64,000 bases of DNA from Bromus sterilis (taxonomy: Eukaryota; Streptophyta; Magnoliopsida; Poales; Poaceae). The stretch is from positions 77,695,501 through 77,759,500 of the forward strand of contig OX465601.1 in assembly GCA_950022295.1 (NCBI GenBank), written 5' to 3'. The stretch's first letter is position 1; the number at the start of each line of letters is the position of its first letter. The notes beneath the pieces were generated by a model, which did no database searches, was not told the DNA's origin, and was given only the letters and a program-made list of their open reading frames with translations. The position numbers were made by a program, and so were the translations under genes. This document shows positions 11,093-23,530 of the stretch, in pieces.

Positions 11093-14000
11093 TCACAGGT
11101 AGTAGTAGGACCCTACAGACTTTTGTTCTTTATCTTTCGTAGAGTCCAGCTTGTTGATCCGTGGCCTATAGTTGGTCGGGTCCCTTCTGAACGTGATGTC
11201 AAGTTGCTGCCACAAGACAATGTAAGAAAGAAAAATTAGGGGATGAAAAGACCGAATGAAGTTCTTTTAGATTACACTATGGGGGAAGATAATGGAACAA
11301 ATAGGTCAAAATTCAGAGTTGAAAGTTAGGAAATAAGAAACAAAACTTGAGCTGGTACTGTTATTATAAACTTTTGTTGACAAGTCTGGGTAGCTGCACT
11401 TACCGATAAGAATTTATTCATCCCAGATAGTAAAGTCTGAGGTGCATTAGCAGTACAGTCGACAGAAGGCCGCCCCTCAAAAACGATAACCTTGTCAGTT
11501 AAGTAGGTTGCCATGATGAAATCATGCTCCACAACAAATGCGGTTTTCTTTGCATGAAGGATGAATCTTTTGATAACCTTTGAGGCAACAATACGCTGCT
11601 CTGAATCAAGAGAGGCACTTGGTTCATCGATCAGATAAATATCTGCAGGCTGAACAACAACTTCAAAGTCAGGATCCACAAGCTGACAGTATATACATTT
11701 TAATCTGAATAAACTCAGGCATATCATTAAAAGGATTGAAGCTGTGTGCACACATGCAGCAGCGGCGCCAGCACCAAGATGTAGTGGGCTCAAGTCACTA
11801 AACTCTCTAAACTATCAATTTTTGCACAAATATGAATAAAGCTAAGGGTGTAACAAACTAGCTGTGTGACCCCACAGCTTACATGTAGAATCGCCATTGC
11901 ACACATGGACGAAGGACCAAATGCTTTAAATGACACATTAACAAAAGCAAAAGGGAAAATATATCAAGTAAATAAAATATGCAAAAGCCACACTCAGGCA
12001 AAGAGCAGTACATATGGATAGTAGGACATACATATAGGAGTGCGAATTTCTGGAGGCCGAGCTACACGTAACCCTTTATTTTGAAAAAATCTTAAAACAT
12101 ATTTAAAAGTTCTGAAAAAATCCGAAAAAAAATCTATGAAAACTTATATGTATTCCGTATGAACATGTCAAATTTGGCTTGAAAATATTGTAATATGAAG
12201 TCTGCACAAAAAAAACAAAATTTCAGCCCAAAACCAACAACAAAAAGGCCCATTTAAAATCAAATATTTGTCTTTTTTTCATACGCCACATGTGAAAGTA
12301 TAATGGTATGAAAATTTGCACATATGTCATATACATGTGTATATATATTCATAAAAAAATTCAATGCTTTTTGAATAATATAAAATACATTTTATGACTT
12401 GTTCAAACTAAAAGGCTACGTGTAGCTCGGTCTACGTTAGCATTATCCGATACATATAGTAACTATAAACGATTTTACATAATATAGAAACAAAAACAAA
12501 GGCAAAAAGGACACTAAGTATTAAATATGCAAAAATATATGCCCTGAAGTCCTGAATCTTTTGAACACCACAGAACATTGAAATAATATATATGTTATTC
12601 TCTGGATAAAGAAAATACATATTATAAAGCTATTAAGAAAATTTCAGGCAAAAGAAGGAAATACCTTTCCAAGGCAAAGACATATTGCCACTCTTTGGCG
12701 TTCTCCACCAGATAAATTTGCAACTAGCCGGTCCATGAGTTGCTCAATTTGTAGTGGTTTAATGACATCAGACCTAAATTGAGGATGAGCACATGAATCT
12801 GGTATTTTCTGATGAAGCAATTGACTCACGGTGCCCTGGAATTTTGTTTCAAGCTGCTGAGGCTTGTGGGACACATAAAATTCAGGAATTTCAACCTCAG
12901 TTCCTTCCACAGCATCTGGCTTCTGCCGCCCAGCCTGTCCAGTCATAACAAACAATGAACACAGGATATTAAATGCCTCATCTATTTGATGCTAATAGAT
13001 TACTTCTTTTATCCAGAATAACTATCAGTGCATCATCGTCACGAGGACTAGTAAAACCTTAATTTTGATAAAGAATGTACACCTTTTCAGAAAGCTGATA
13101 GTAATAAAAGACATTTTTAACTTAGAAATGTAGAAAAGAAAAGTAAAATGCATCAAATTGAGATCAGACTCATCAGCTAAGAGCAAACTCAATGTTGTCC
13201 ATTACATTTCCACCAGCACCAAATTCACACTAGCAAAAAATCAGTAAATTTTGACACCGGTCATCTTTAGAAAATACTTAGTCCTGATATGGCACTCTAG
13301 AATAAGAATTGTTAGCATGCTTATAGTACTATAGTATGCTGCCTTTGGAATTTAGACATTACTAGGAAAGTCACCATAATTTTCAGAAGTGGCAGAGAAA
13401 ACACTTCACAGCACCAGTCACCAGACAACGGTACCTATTACTACCTTGATATGGAACCTCATGGTATATAATGCCAAACACGAGGACATAATTTAGATTT
13501 ATATAAATTTATATTTGCAACTTTTGTATTTATTCCAAGACACTTGATGACTTTGAACAATAAAAATGTTGGCAGAGAGACGGGAGGTGGTGAGGAAGGA
13601 GTGGAGATAGATGTACCAGCATTTTGATGAATGTTGTTTTCCCTGTTCCGTTCTCACCAAGCATCACAACAATCTGGGAATCGGTGAATTCACCTTCCAT
13701 GACAGTGAGCTTGAAATTTCCAATTGATTTGCTCATAGTAGGGTACTTGTACCGCTGGTATGTCTCAATCTCTTCAGCACTTTCCTGGGCCTCCACAATC
13801 TGAAAGACGGCACTAACATAAGAACAAATTTTCATCCTGAAGAAGGATCTCTAATCCCGTGTGGATATGTCGGCTTACCTTAAATGTAAGTGATTCATCT
13901 CGAAACCGGAGATTTTCTGTTGGAACAAACCCAGCCAAGAAAACATTGATACCTTCTCGGACTGAAAATGGCAGCGTAACTACACCAAATGCTCCTGGTT

Positions 14001-16092
14001 TCCCATATGAACAGCAAATAAAGTCGGACATGTAATCCAAGACACTCAAGTCATGTTCCACAACGATTACATAGCTGAAACAAAATCAGAACGTGAGCAG
14101 CTGATACTGAATTTCGTAAAGCTTATAGTTGAGAGTATTAGAAGATGACCATGGTAACAAATATTCATACCTGTTTGCTCTAAGCAAGGACCTAATGACT
14201 TGTGCAGCCTTAAGCCTCTGCTTGACATCGAGGTAAACTGATGGTTCATCAAACATGTAAATTTCCGCACTTTGTGCAGCAGTGCCTGCTATGGCAAATC
14301 TCTGCAGCTCACCACCGGAAAGATCTTCTACATTCCGGTCCATAACTTGGTTCAACTCAAGGTCAATGCACAACTGAGCTTTCACACCCCTCTGGTCTAA
14401 CTTGTCAAGTAGTTGGCCTACATTCCCTTTCACTGCTTTCGGAATGCTTTCAACGTCTTGACGCTTTATGACTGCCTAGAGAAGTAGAAAAGGATCGGAA
14501 GTATTCAATAGTAAAAACCATAGCACATAATTGTTTACTGAAACAGACTGTCATAATATGCCATAACATGTGTCTTGAAGTAACAAAGAGTAAAGTAACA
14601 ACTCCAGGACTTAAAACAATATTAGACTATGTACACTCATATGGCTGAATGTATAGGTGAAAGAGAACATTGCTACTAACCCACTTCAATTGAATATTTG
14701 GGTGTATTGAAGATGTTTTATAACAATTCATATCATGGCACAGAACAGAAAAATAACACAGCAAGTGTGCTGTGATTGTAAAGAGGATATCAAGGGCTTC
14801 GTATCTGTGTCTGAACGACTTAAAGCAATTGAGTTTTAAGCACCTTGAGATTATACTCCAATAGACGCGTAAAGTAATTCTGGAGTTCAGACCCCCGGAA
14901 GTATGTAAGGATTTCCTGCCAATCAGGTGGATTCTGCAAAACAAAAGGAAACGCAATGTTAAATAACGATCTTTTGTGCAGTTCATAAAAAAGGGACGAA
15001 CGAAACAAACTTTTTATCCCAAAAGGGAACTCAATTGGAAGCAACACATGGAAAAGAAACAAGGTAGGAGACAGGGATTATACTTCGAATTTTCCCAAAT
15101 TAGGTTTCAACTTGCCAGATAACACCTTAAGTGCTGTCGACTTTCCAATTCCATTGGCTCCAACAAGGCCCAAAACCTGGCCAGGTCTTGGAACAGGCAA
15201 CCTGCAAGCGCCATAGCATCAGGAATTCCGGGAAAGGACAGCTTCAAGCATAACAGATGACAGCAACCTTTTGAGCCCAGATAATTACCTGTGCAATTTG
15301 AAGGTATTTGGACCATAGCGATGGGTGGTATCTTTATTCAAATCTTTTGGGATGTTGATGATTTGAATGGCACCAAATGGGCATTTCTGAAGAAAGTATT
15401 GCAGGCAGCACAAGTGCATGAGAAGACAATTATATCTACAAGTACATACAGTGATACAGAAACCACACATTTTAATATCTACACTGATCAAGCCTAATTA
15501 CAAGGCATATACCTTAACGCAAATACCACAACCAATGCAAAGCTCTTCAGAGATGAACGCGGACTTGGACGATGGGTTAACTTCAATGCAATGCTTCCCT
15601 GCACAACAAACCATCAGTGCACGACGTTGTCATAATAATCCAGTTGAAGGCAGTACCGCAGTTGAGGACGCACTAAGCATACTGAAGAGGAAGCATAGAA
15701 TTGGTGCACATCACATAGATTAATCATGTCAACACATCTATTACTGGGCTTGAGGAGGACGAAGATGGGAAGATGTCCTGACGCGGTGGGGTCGATCGCG
15801 GGGAATTCAACTCGCGAAACAAGTTGATTACAGTAAGAAAATTGAGTTGATGGAAATCGAGGTTGTCCCCAATTCACCAACGAGCACAGAGAGGCGCGCA
15901 TCGATTAGCGCCGGCCGAATCGAGACCACGACGCGAAGAACGGATTTAGGGCTTTATACGAGAGAGATAAGATAGAGTAGGGGATGCTGGGTCCTCACCG
16001 GTCTTGACGACGGGGCAGCTCTTCCTGCACTCCTGGCGGCACTTCTTGGGCTTGCACCTGTCCTCGTTGATGATTGCGATACGCGACGCCAT
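11093..16092 (-). CDS. ABCE: ABCE/RLI-type ribosome recycling ATPase, 11 exons, divergent copy
   Basis: Exons (transcription order): 16092-15999, 15598-15513, 15386-15289, 15201-15084, 14933-14844, 14475-14171, 14074-13879, 13799-13617, 12934-12665, 11649-11404, 11206-11093. All introns are GT-AG and the sum is 1800 nt, giving 599 aa, close to the family's ~600-605. An N-terminal 4Fe-4S region has Cys 13, 18, 22, 26 and CIGCGICVKKCP (C52, 55, 58, 62). NBD1 has Walker A GANGIGKST (107-115), LSGGE (214-218), Walker B IYMFDEP and H271. NBD2 has GENGTGKTT (377-385), LSGGERQR (464-471) and IYLIDEP. ABCE splits 80S ribosomes into subunits after termination in the cytosol. Departures from usual plant ABCE include Ser493 for the D-loop-adjacent Tyr (SASLD), Arg for Leu after the second LSGGE, and a C-terminus ending SYYYL without the usual acidic pair. 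It may be a functional paralogue or a young, still-open duplicate. Confidence 0.9.
12050..12436. mobile_element. Unclassified inverted-repeat (MITE-like) element in ABCE intron
   Basis: The left end carries ccgagctacacgta (about 12056-12070), and the complementary motif tacgtgtagctcgg lies at about 12417-12430. Neighbouring bases match partly (…aaccctttattttg against …agccttttagtttg). The inside is AT-rich and non-coding, with A-runs. It lies wholly within the 1015-bp intron between exons 9 and 10 (11650-12664). The superfamily is not clear, because I could not fix a target-site duplication. Confidence 0.55.
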
Positions 16093-16280
16093 CGGAGGAT
16101 TGCGGCGGAGAGCCCTCGCGGCGGCGGCGGCGGCGGCGTTCGACCGAGTTGGGGATGTAGGCGGAGGCGGGTCGGACCTTCGTGGCTTTAGACCAACTTC
16201 TGATTACCTCCTACCCACGAAATTAGGACCCGGCCAAGGCACCGCCTTCGCGTGTGGTCTCAGTCAACTTAGAATTGATT
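16093..16280 (-). promoter_or_regulatory. 5' UTR / proximal promoter of ABCE gene
   Basis: GC-rich sequence immediately upstream of the ABCE ATG (16092-16090), including a (GCG)n run at about 16119-16138 that would lie in the 5' UTR. A drop to AT-rich DNA occurs after about 16290. No clear TATA box was seen, which is common for housekeeping genes. Confidence 0.45.
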
Positions 16281-16492
16281 AAGTTTCGATCGAGTGATGT
16301 CAGCGTGTACGTTTATATTTCTTTTCTGTTTTTCTTTTTCTCAAATATTGTCCATCTTTTTTTTAACTATTGTCCATCTCTTTTGGATTTATGTTTCTAA
16401 TACATAAATATACTAGTTGTCAAGTGTTTTCTTTTTTGGTTGGGTGCATCATGTATGTTTTTACGATATTTTGCTGATGCAGAAAGTGAGTG
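16281..16492. other. AT-rich intergenic stretch
   Basis: Nothing recognisable was found. It contains T-rich tracts. Confidence 0.5.
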
Positions 16493-16622
16493 TAATCGAT
16501 ATCTTGAGAAGCCTTCTTAGGTGGAGTGGTGGACAACACAAAGGTTGTTGTCATCGATCTGGGTTCGAGTCGAAATAAGGCAGGGGTTTCATCCCCTCTG
16601 TTCTCGTTTTTTTAATTGATAT
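16493..16622 (+). mobile_element. tRNA-derived SINE-like element with 10-bp TSD
   Basis: The body is 16503-16612, about 110 bp. It contains an A-box-like ttaggtggagtgg (from about 16517) and a B-box-like gggttcgagtc (16561-16571), spaced as in a Pol III type 2 promoter, and ends in a T-run (16606-16613). Flanking repeats taatcgatat (16493-16502) and taattgatat (16613-16622) differ by one base, as in an ageing target-site duplication. Grass SINEs such as p-SINE and Au end in T-runs, which fits. It does not fold as a canonical tRNA, so it is not called a tRNA gene. Confidence 0.7.
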
Positions 16623-17632
16623 ATTCACGATATTAATATTTTACTTTAAAAAAATCATCAAACACCGTATATTGTATTGCAAGTTACGATATACCTTTTT
16701 ATTAACTATATTTAACAAATAACTATATACAATATTTTGATAACTATATACAAACATGTGGGTTAATTTCCAGATATCAAAATTCGCGGAATTCAATTGC
16801 AACATCCGCCACCAACATGTTTGACTACCACGGAATTGTAGATTGGATTGATTCCACAATCCAAAAGTGTGAAACTGTATCTTCTATATCACAAAACTTC
16901 TTAATTCTGGAGCCCTTACATTCAATTGTGGTTCACATTTAGAATTTGATATACAATTTTGATTTGATCATATCCTTTTACTGTGTATGTAAACTATTAT
17001 TTTGTTTTCTTTTACATTCCACTGAGGTTTCTCATTTAAAATTGGAAGTCATTCCCTTAACTATGTGTGTAAACCATCAAAAATTTTCTTGTTTTTATTA
17101 AATTTATCTCATCTCTTCTTCTTTTTTAAGTTGGAATGCGCAATACATGGGCATCATGAACATGTATATTTTTTGAATAATTGAATGTCAATACTTTTTA
17201 TGATTCATACACTCATGCAAGATTGAATTGTTGTGAGGTTACAAACGAGACGTTGTTACAATACAAAATACACAATTATTGACTTCGCGGACGGGCGATT
17301 CAGTTCATGCAGCAAATGTTGTTCCAATAACTTTTAACCATGACATGCGTAACAATTTGATATTCTATTTCAATGCTAGACCTCAACAGACACTGTTAGT
17401 TGGCGTTTCAAGGTCCACTATATCATTTATATCACTAACCTCACTAATTTAAAGGCCTCACAGTCAATTGAGATCCTTAATTTAAAATTTATTACACGAT
17501 TTTGACATATACAATTGCGTTGTGCTTAGCCTCATAATTTTAATGGTATCACAATCAATTGAGGCCTTTAAATTGAAATTTAATCCACGATTATGACATA
17601 CTCAATACAATCTGCTTTGTGGATTGACCTAC
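16623..17632. other. AT-rich intergenic DNA, no supported gene
   Basis: No gene was found. Several phrases recur in altered form (for example the cctcac...tcaattgagg..cttaatttaaa motif near 17455-17490 and 17530-17580), suggesting decayed repeat DNA. Confidence 0.5.
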
Positions 17633-19192
17633 TAATACGTTTCAAATGTATCTATAATTTTTTGCTTACTCCATGCATGTTTTGGGTGATATTACTATAC
17701 CTTTGATAAACTTTCATACATTTTTTTATCATATTTGGACTAACCTATTAACTCAGTGCACCCTAGTGTTACTTTCTGTTTTCTGCTGTTTTGTATTTTA
17801 GGTTTTCCATTACTCAAAGTGTCAGAAAAATCCTAGGAAAATATATAAAAAATCAGCGACACGGAAGCTTCGAGACACCGGAGGGGGGCTGGGGGACCCA
17901 CCTGGTGCCTAGGCGACCCCACCCTAGGTCGCGCCAGGGGGGCGCATGGACCCCCTAGTCCACCCCTGGTTGCCCCCTTCGCCTATATTTACCTCTCATC
18001 CCGAAACCCCTGAGGACAGAACCCTTTTTCGCGATCCCCCCTCTGTTCCGCCGCCGCCGCTCTTCCAAGATCGGGGATGCCAAGAGACCCTGTCCCGGCA
18101 CCCTGCCGGAGGGAGGATTGACCTCCGGGAGCTTCGCCACCGTCATGGGCGCTTCCCGGATGAGCCGTGAGTAGTCCACCTTGGACCATGGGTCCATGAT
18201 CAGTATCTATGTGATGTCCTCTCCCTCTCTTTGTTCTTCATTGATTAGACCTTGTGAGCTGCCCTACATGATCAAGGCACATATGTAATTCTTCTGCTGT
18301 TGCTATGTTGAGTTTGCTGGGATCTGATGGATTATGAGATTATGTTATGATTGTGATGAATAATATATTTGGTTCTTCTCCTTTTATATTTATGTTCTTG
18401 AGTAATTCTTGCATGTTCTCCGTTGCTTTTTATTACTTTGGCCAAGTGGTAGATTGTAACTCCAAGAGAGAGTGTTATGCATGATTGTGGGTTCATGTCC
18501 CCTGATGACTAGCTTGAGTGACAGAAACATGAGTCTAGGGGATGTGTTGTTGCCACAAGGGGGAAAACAACGGTGCTTGTACTTGCGGGCGCAAGGATTG
18601 TTTACTTTATGCAAAGTTCTTTTAATGCAGTTGTCTGTTGCTTTGGGTTTACACTTTGGGTGGGGCTCGCAAGTTAATACCAGCGAGATGTTTTGGATAG
18701 ATATCTCAAGGATAGTGAGCAGATGCAGATGATTTCGGTCTACTTGTCTTGGCATACTGCCCATGCTTTTGAGCCTCTTCCTTTATTTTGTAGCATAGTT
18801 AGCATTGCAGTGCGTTTTTAGTCCTGTCAATTGCCCAACTGTAATTTGTTCACCTCGCTTAGTTGTTTATCGTCTTTTGGGAGAGAGGCATCACTAGTGA
18901 ACTTCATGGGACCCCGGTCCATATTTCCACCACTGTTTACACCCTCAATTTACTTCATGTTTTACTTTCTAGTCGCAATTAATATTACCTTTATCTCTTG
19001 CGTTTGACCCTTTGTAAATGACAAGGCCGAAGGGATTGACAACCCCTCTGTACTCGTTGGGAGCAAAGTTATTTGTATCTGTGTGCAGGTCCAGGTAAAG
19101 TAAGCAACCCAAGGTTGTGAACGGCGCCATTGTTCACTTTAGCACCGTATTGTCGTCGTTGGAGTCCTACTGGAGACAAACCTTGGTATATT
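17633..19192 (+). mobile_element. LTR fragment, Athila-lineage gypsy (Sabrina/WHAM-like), plus strand
   Basis: It begins taatacgtttcaaatgtatc, a decayed form of the TGATACGTCCAAAACGTATC start seen in the four LTRs of elements A and B/C (which are on the minus strand). It then runs collinear with them (for example tttggactaacctattaact and ctttgggtttacac). It stops abruptly at 19192 in the phrase ...gagacaaaccttggtat, about 190 bp before the expected LTR end. At that point the BARE/Angela-like LTR is inserted, so the missing end should lie beyond the window's right edge. It is the oldest layer of the stack and the most diverged copy of this LTR. Confidence 0.85.
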
Positions 19193-21026
19193 TGTTGGGA
19201 TTCGGAGTAGAAAACAAAAAAATTCGGCACTACGAAAACCAAACCCAAGAACGGATCTAGGAAGATGCAGACAAGGTTATCGATCTTGTTACCTTCTTGC
19301 AACCGTTCAACGGATGCACTTCTCTCGCAGCGGAATATGTTGATGGAGAGTCGGAGAAGCGTGAAGATGAACACTCCCACGAACAGATCTAATCACCGTG
19401 GAGTCCCTCGAACAAAGATCGAACACACGATCTCTCTACGGTTGATCCACACGTACGGTGTGGAAGATCCGGCAGGGCTCCGCCGTCCAGAGCTCGGCGC
19501 CTCCGGAGTAGAGAGGAGGGAGGAGCAGCCCTTCGGGGCTATGGAAGAGATTGGATCTACAAGATAAAGAGAGAGGGGGCAGCCCTTCGGCAAAATAGAA
19601 CAACTTGTGTCTTGAAGGGGTGCCCCCATCTCCTCTATTTATAGTGGAAGGGGAGGGGAGGCCATCTTGGAGGAGGGGCAGCCCTAGGGGTGGCGCCCTA
19701 GGGTTTCCCTCCCCTTAGGGCCGGCCAAGGAAGGGGGGAGGAAGCTTCCTCACCTAGGAGGAAGCTTCCTCCTAGGGCGCCCCCCTTGGGCCTCTTTGGT
19801 CCAAGTGCTCCCTCCCCCACTTGGGCCTTCCAAGTGAGAGAGGGCCCATTGGTATTAAATCTATTTTATTAATTCCAAAACAATTTGGGAATTCACAATA
19901 AATAAATATTAAACATATTTAGACCATCCCAGAACTTTTCCGGCCCTCCGGTTTTACCCGATTTTCTCAAAACTCTTCCCGGTACTTTACCGGTGCCCCC
20001 GAAACGATTCCGGTTCTCTCTCCGATTAAATCTCAATCACTCCGAAACTTTTCCGGTGTGTTATACTCGTGCTCCTATCGCTCTACTACTCAACAAATCT
20101 TCCACCCTTAAGTGTGTGACGCCATAGGTTCGGTAGGATACGGACATGAACCGGAAACTTATTTTCCCGTGGAACAATAACCGATAGCGGAGCCATGGAC
20201 ACCCATAACGGTTCCCGTATCTACACGAATATAAATTCGAGTGAACCACAAGTTTAACATGCCAGTCCTATTTGCTTCACGGTACTATACAAAACCTGAA
20301 GTGAGATCTATTAGGTATCCGCATGATTAACCATTAACCATTATACCAAGTCATCCTCCTTCTTGTTTTGTTCCATTTTCTCGTTTAGTATTCCGGTATC
20401 CCTTGTGATCAATTCACGGTGTCTGGCCAGACGATGTTGGATGCCGTAATACCGAGAGGGCCCATAGAAGTATCTCTCCATCGTTAGAGGAGAAAATTCC
20501 CAACTCGAATCGTTAAGTCCCTTGACACACTTTTGGGTGTGAGTGATCAAAGCCGTTATTGCCACGCCTGTTACGGGTGGTGTTGGGACAGTGTCAAAAC
20601 CCACCCTCCGGTATGAAGTTACGAAACATTCTTATGGTCATGAAGGACACATGCATATTAACTTTAGATGATTTTACTTATAACATGGAAACGATGTGAT
20701 CTCAAAGTAAATCATACAAATGGGTCGGTTCATCACCCTTTTTCTGGCAACAATGTGCTCCCATGTGTTACCGGCATTTCCAAGCCCTATCAATAGGAAA
20801 ACATGTCATCCATAACACACGGGTTAGTCCTAGAGGCAGACTAAGAACACTTGGTGTTTATACTCCACACCTGCATATGGGTTTTCCTCCGGAGGCAGTT
20901 AACATGCTACTTGGCAAACCTCCGCATAAGCCATTTGCAGTTATAGCACAAACATATAAAGTTTAATAATGAACCTGGAATTACAATAATACAATTTATT
21001 ATTGCCTCTAGGGCATAATTCCAACA
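19193..21026 (-). repeat. 3' LTR of the BARE/Angela-like copia
   Basis: 1834 bp, matching the ~1.8 kb typical of BARE-1/Angela LTRs, with TG...CA ends. The minus-strand TATA box is listed separately. Small ORFs inside are chance frames. Confidence 0.85.
19636..19643 (-). promoter_or_regulatory. TATA box of the BARE/Angela-like LTR
   Basis: On the minus strand this reads CTATAAATAGAGG (TATAAATA at 19643-19636), a textbook TATA box inside the LTR, as expected for the retrotransposon promoter. Confidence 0.75.
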
Positions 21027-22967
21027 GTCTCCCACTTGCACTAGAGACAATAATCTAGTTGCATGGTTTACTCAGACCAATGGCACTTTGGTCTTCATGC
21101 TCGTTTGTGGTATAGACTTCGTCACGGAGCTTAACGCTTTTAGACTCGTCTCAATCCTGTGTATCTTAATGTACCCCTTCATATTTATGAAGTATTTGAA
21201 GATAGGGCACTATCGTTCAACATGTTTGGAGTACATTGAGCTCTTAGCTTACTCTGTTTTGATCATGATGCTCATATCAAAATATGGTTTATGCAGATCA
21301 AACGTTCGGAACTATGCCAATCACTATGATGGTGTTCCTGATCTAAATACCCTTCTATGCAACTACTAGAGTTGCCATGTTTCACGTCTACGTTGTAGAA
21401 ATCCCGCTATGTGCCTTAGCTTGAAAAACAATTTTTCAACATCCTATTTTGCTACTTAGCTATAGACCAAAAAAGGAAAAATATTACAAATCATTATGAA
21501 ACTTTCTTTCATCTATTTGTAATGAACTCTTTAGTTTTCCTCATAGAACCTTTCTTCATTTGAGGTACTTCAAGAGAACTAATCTACTATTTAGATTACT
21601 TTGGTGCTTGTTGCACTTTCAGGACATCCAATACCTTAGTGCTTTATTTTGCTAAAATATTTATTCTCAATCACTCATATGTTATTCACATATATGATTA
21701 GAATCGTGCTCCCACTTAATTCCATATCTTATATGATTATTGATGAAATAATAACTTTTATAACTTCATCAAAAACTATTACTCCAGCTCTGTGATATTT
21801 GCTTCAACTATGGACTGATCTTTGAAGCATTCTCACTTTTACTAATATCGTATAGATCATTAAATCCTTTCAGGTTGTATCATGCATACACCCTTTGTTT
21901 AATTTTCTCAGAAGAAAAATCCATATGTCATACTTCGTAAGTATGTCGCGATTATCAGTAATTTTCCATATGAACATTTGCATCACTACACATATTGTAG
22001 TCAACCTTTTGAACTCTATCGAAAAACTTATTTTACGATAAGTTGAGCAATATCAAGGATTAAGCTATCGTCTATGTTCATATCTATGAAAGTTAAATCC
22101 ACTCTAACGATCAGGTATCCTTAGGAGGGTTTTACCAAGTTCTCAACTTGATTTAGATGGATGGATTTCATATAGTTTTTATGGTTTTTAAGCCATACAA
22201 TGGAGTTAGTGCTCGTCATGGTTTCTTGTAGTTCACAGGTTTATCACACTATAGAACCACCTTGGTCCAACGTGAATTTACAAAGCTGTGTGATACATCA
22301 TAAGACTTGATCATTTCATCTCTTGAACACATTTCAGAGTTTCATCATTCCTTTTCATCAAATGTAGGAATTTATGGTTTGGTCACAGAGTTTATCTCTA
22401 GAACGAGTTTCTGAGTTTCATTCTGTAGAACCAAATGATTCAATGTAATCATTATCAAGCTATTAGTACTCCCACTTAATTGTTTCAAGAGAGCAATTTT
22501 CTCAAGAAAAATCCCATGTCCCGTGATAAACATTTTTCCCGGGTATGGTAGTGGAAGTGTTGTTCGTAACATGATGTTTCTACAATACTTATATTCGGGA
22601 TCGAGTATATTCTAAATACATCTCCGAATTTATGAAACAACAATTGGAGTTCTCATCCATGCCAAATTCTTTATAGGGCATTGTTTCACCAATCATATGA
22701 CGATGCTCTATTTAGTTCGTAAATGGTTTCTCAAAAGCGTTAAGAAGTATAGTAAATGGGAGTGTGGTTTAAGTTCATCACCGACCTCACTATGTCATGC
22801 TGGAATTCAGGGTAGAAAACGATTTTAATTCCTATATGTCATATAGGGCTTGGTTATGCGTCAAGATACTCCGTAGCTATACGGGGTTTCAGGTGACGCT
22901 AGTTTATGAACTGACTTCATACACTCGATGATGTTTGATAAATTCGTTAACTCATTTATTTTACGAT
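21027..22967 (-). other. Internal region of the BARE/Angela-like copia, non-coding or decayed
   Basis: No reading frame with copia pol motifs was found on either strand. The PPT-like phrase ctcccactt recurs at 21027-21038, about 21709-21719 and about 22469-22479 (plus-strand view). The right edge is interrupted at 22967 by the nested copia, whose TSD acgat is 22963-22967. Confidence 0.6.
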
Positions 22968-23530
22968 TGTTGGATATGTGCCCTAGAGACAAATTAATAA
23001 AGATATTTGTCACATATCCGTTTTGTTCATAATACGTTTTATACTATGCTATAACTGTATTACTTGGAAATACTAATACAGGTGTAGTATAAAACATGGT
23101 CCGTAGTTTAACTCGGATAAACTATCTCATTGGGCAATTGATTGATCAAGCTTTCCTGATCATGGCGACACTTAAGTCCATTGACAATGAGGTCATATCG
23201 TTAAGGGGAATGATGTGATGGACGTACACCCACCTAAAGTATTGCAATGTGATCGAGTCACATAGTTCAGCGTTGCTATGACTTTGTAACGTATGGCTTA
23301 GTCCTTAGACCGTAACGATCATACGTAATTTTCATCTATGAGGAGACTTTGATTTTTATCCCACCGCCTGACTGAAATATGCTGGCTATAACGGTGCACT
23401 TTGGGTATTCCGAAATAGATGGTTGATGAGTATGTTAATAGATCAGAGCGGGATTTGTCAGTCCTTGTGACAGGACAGGTACTCTGGGCCCACTCGGTGA
23501 TATTGCATCAACACCTTGCAAGGACGTGAT
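22968..23530 (+). repeat. 5' LTR of nested copia, part 1
   Basis: Collinear with 52429-52990 of the 3' LTR. It is interrupted after gtgat (23526-23530), the left TSD of element A. The uninterrupted site is seen at 52985-52995 (acgtgactagg). Confidence 0.92.

Noticed and set aside
10735..11239. Several small ORFs on both strands near the ABCE 3' end
   Set aside because: No family match. Part of the region (11093-11206) is the true last ABCE exon read in the wrong frame or strand; the rest is probably UTR.
16503..16612. tRNA gene
   Set aside because: A/B-box-like motifs exist, but there is no acceptor stem or cloverleaf, and the T-run end and TSD fit a SINE better.
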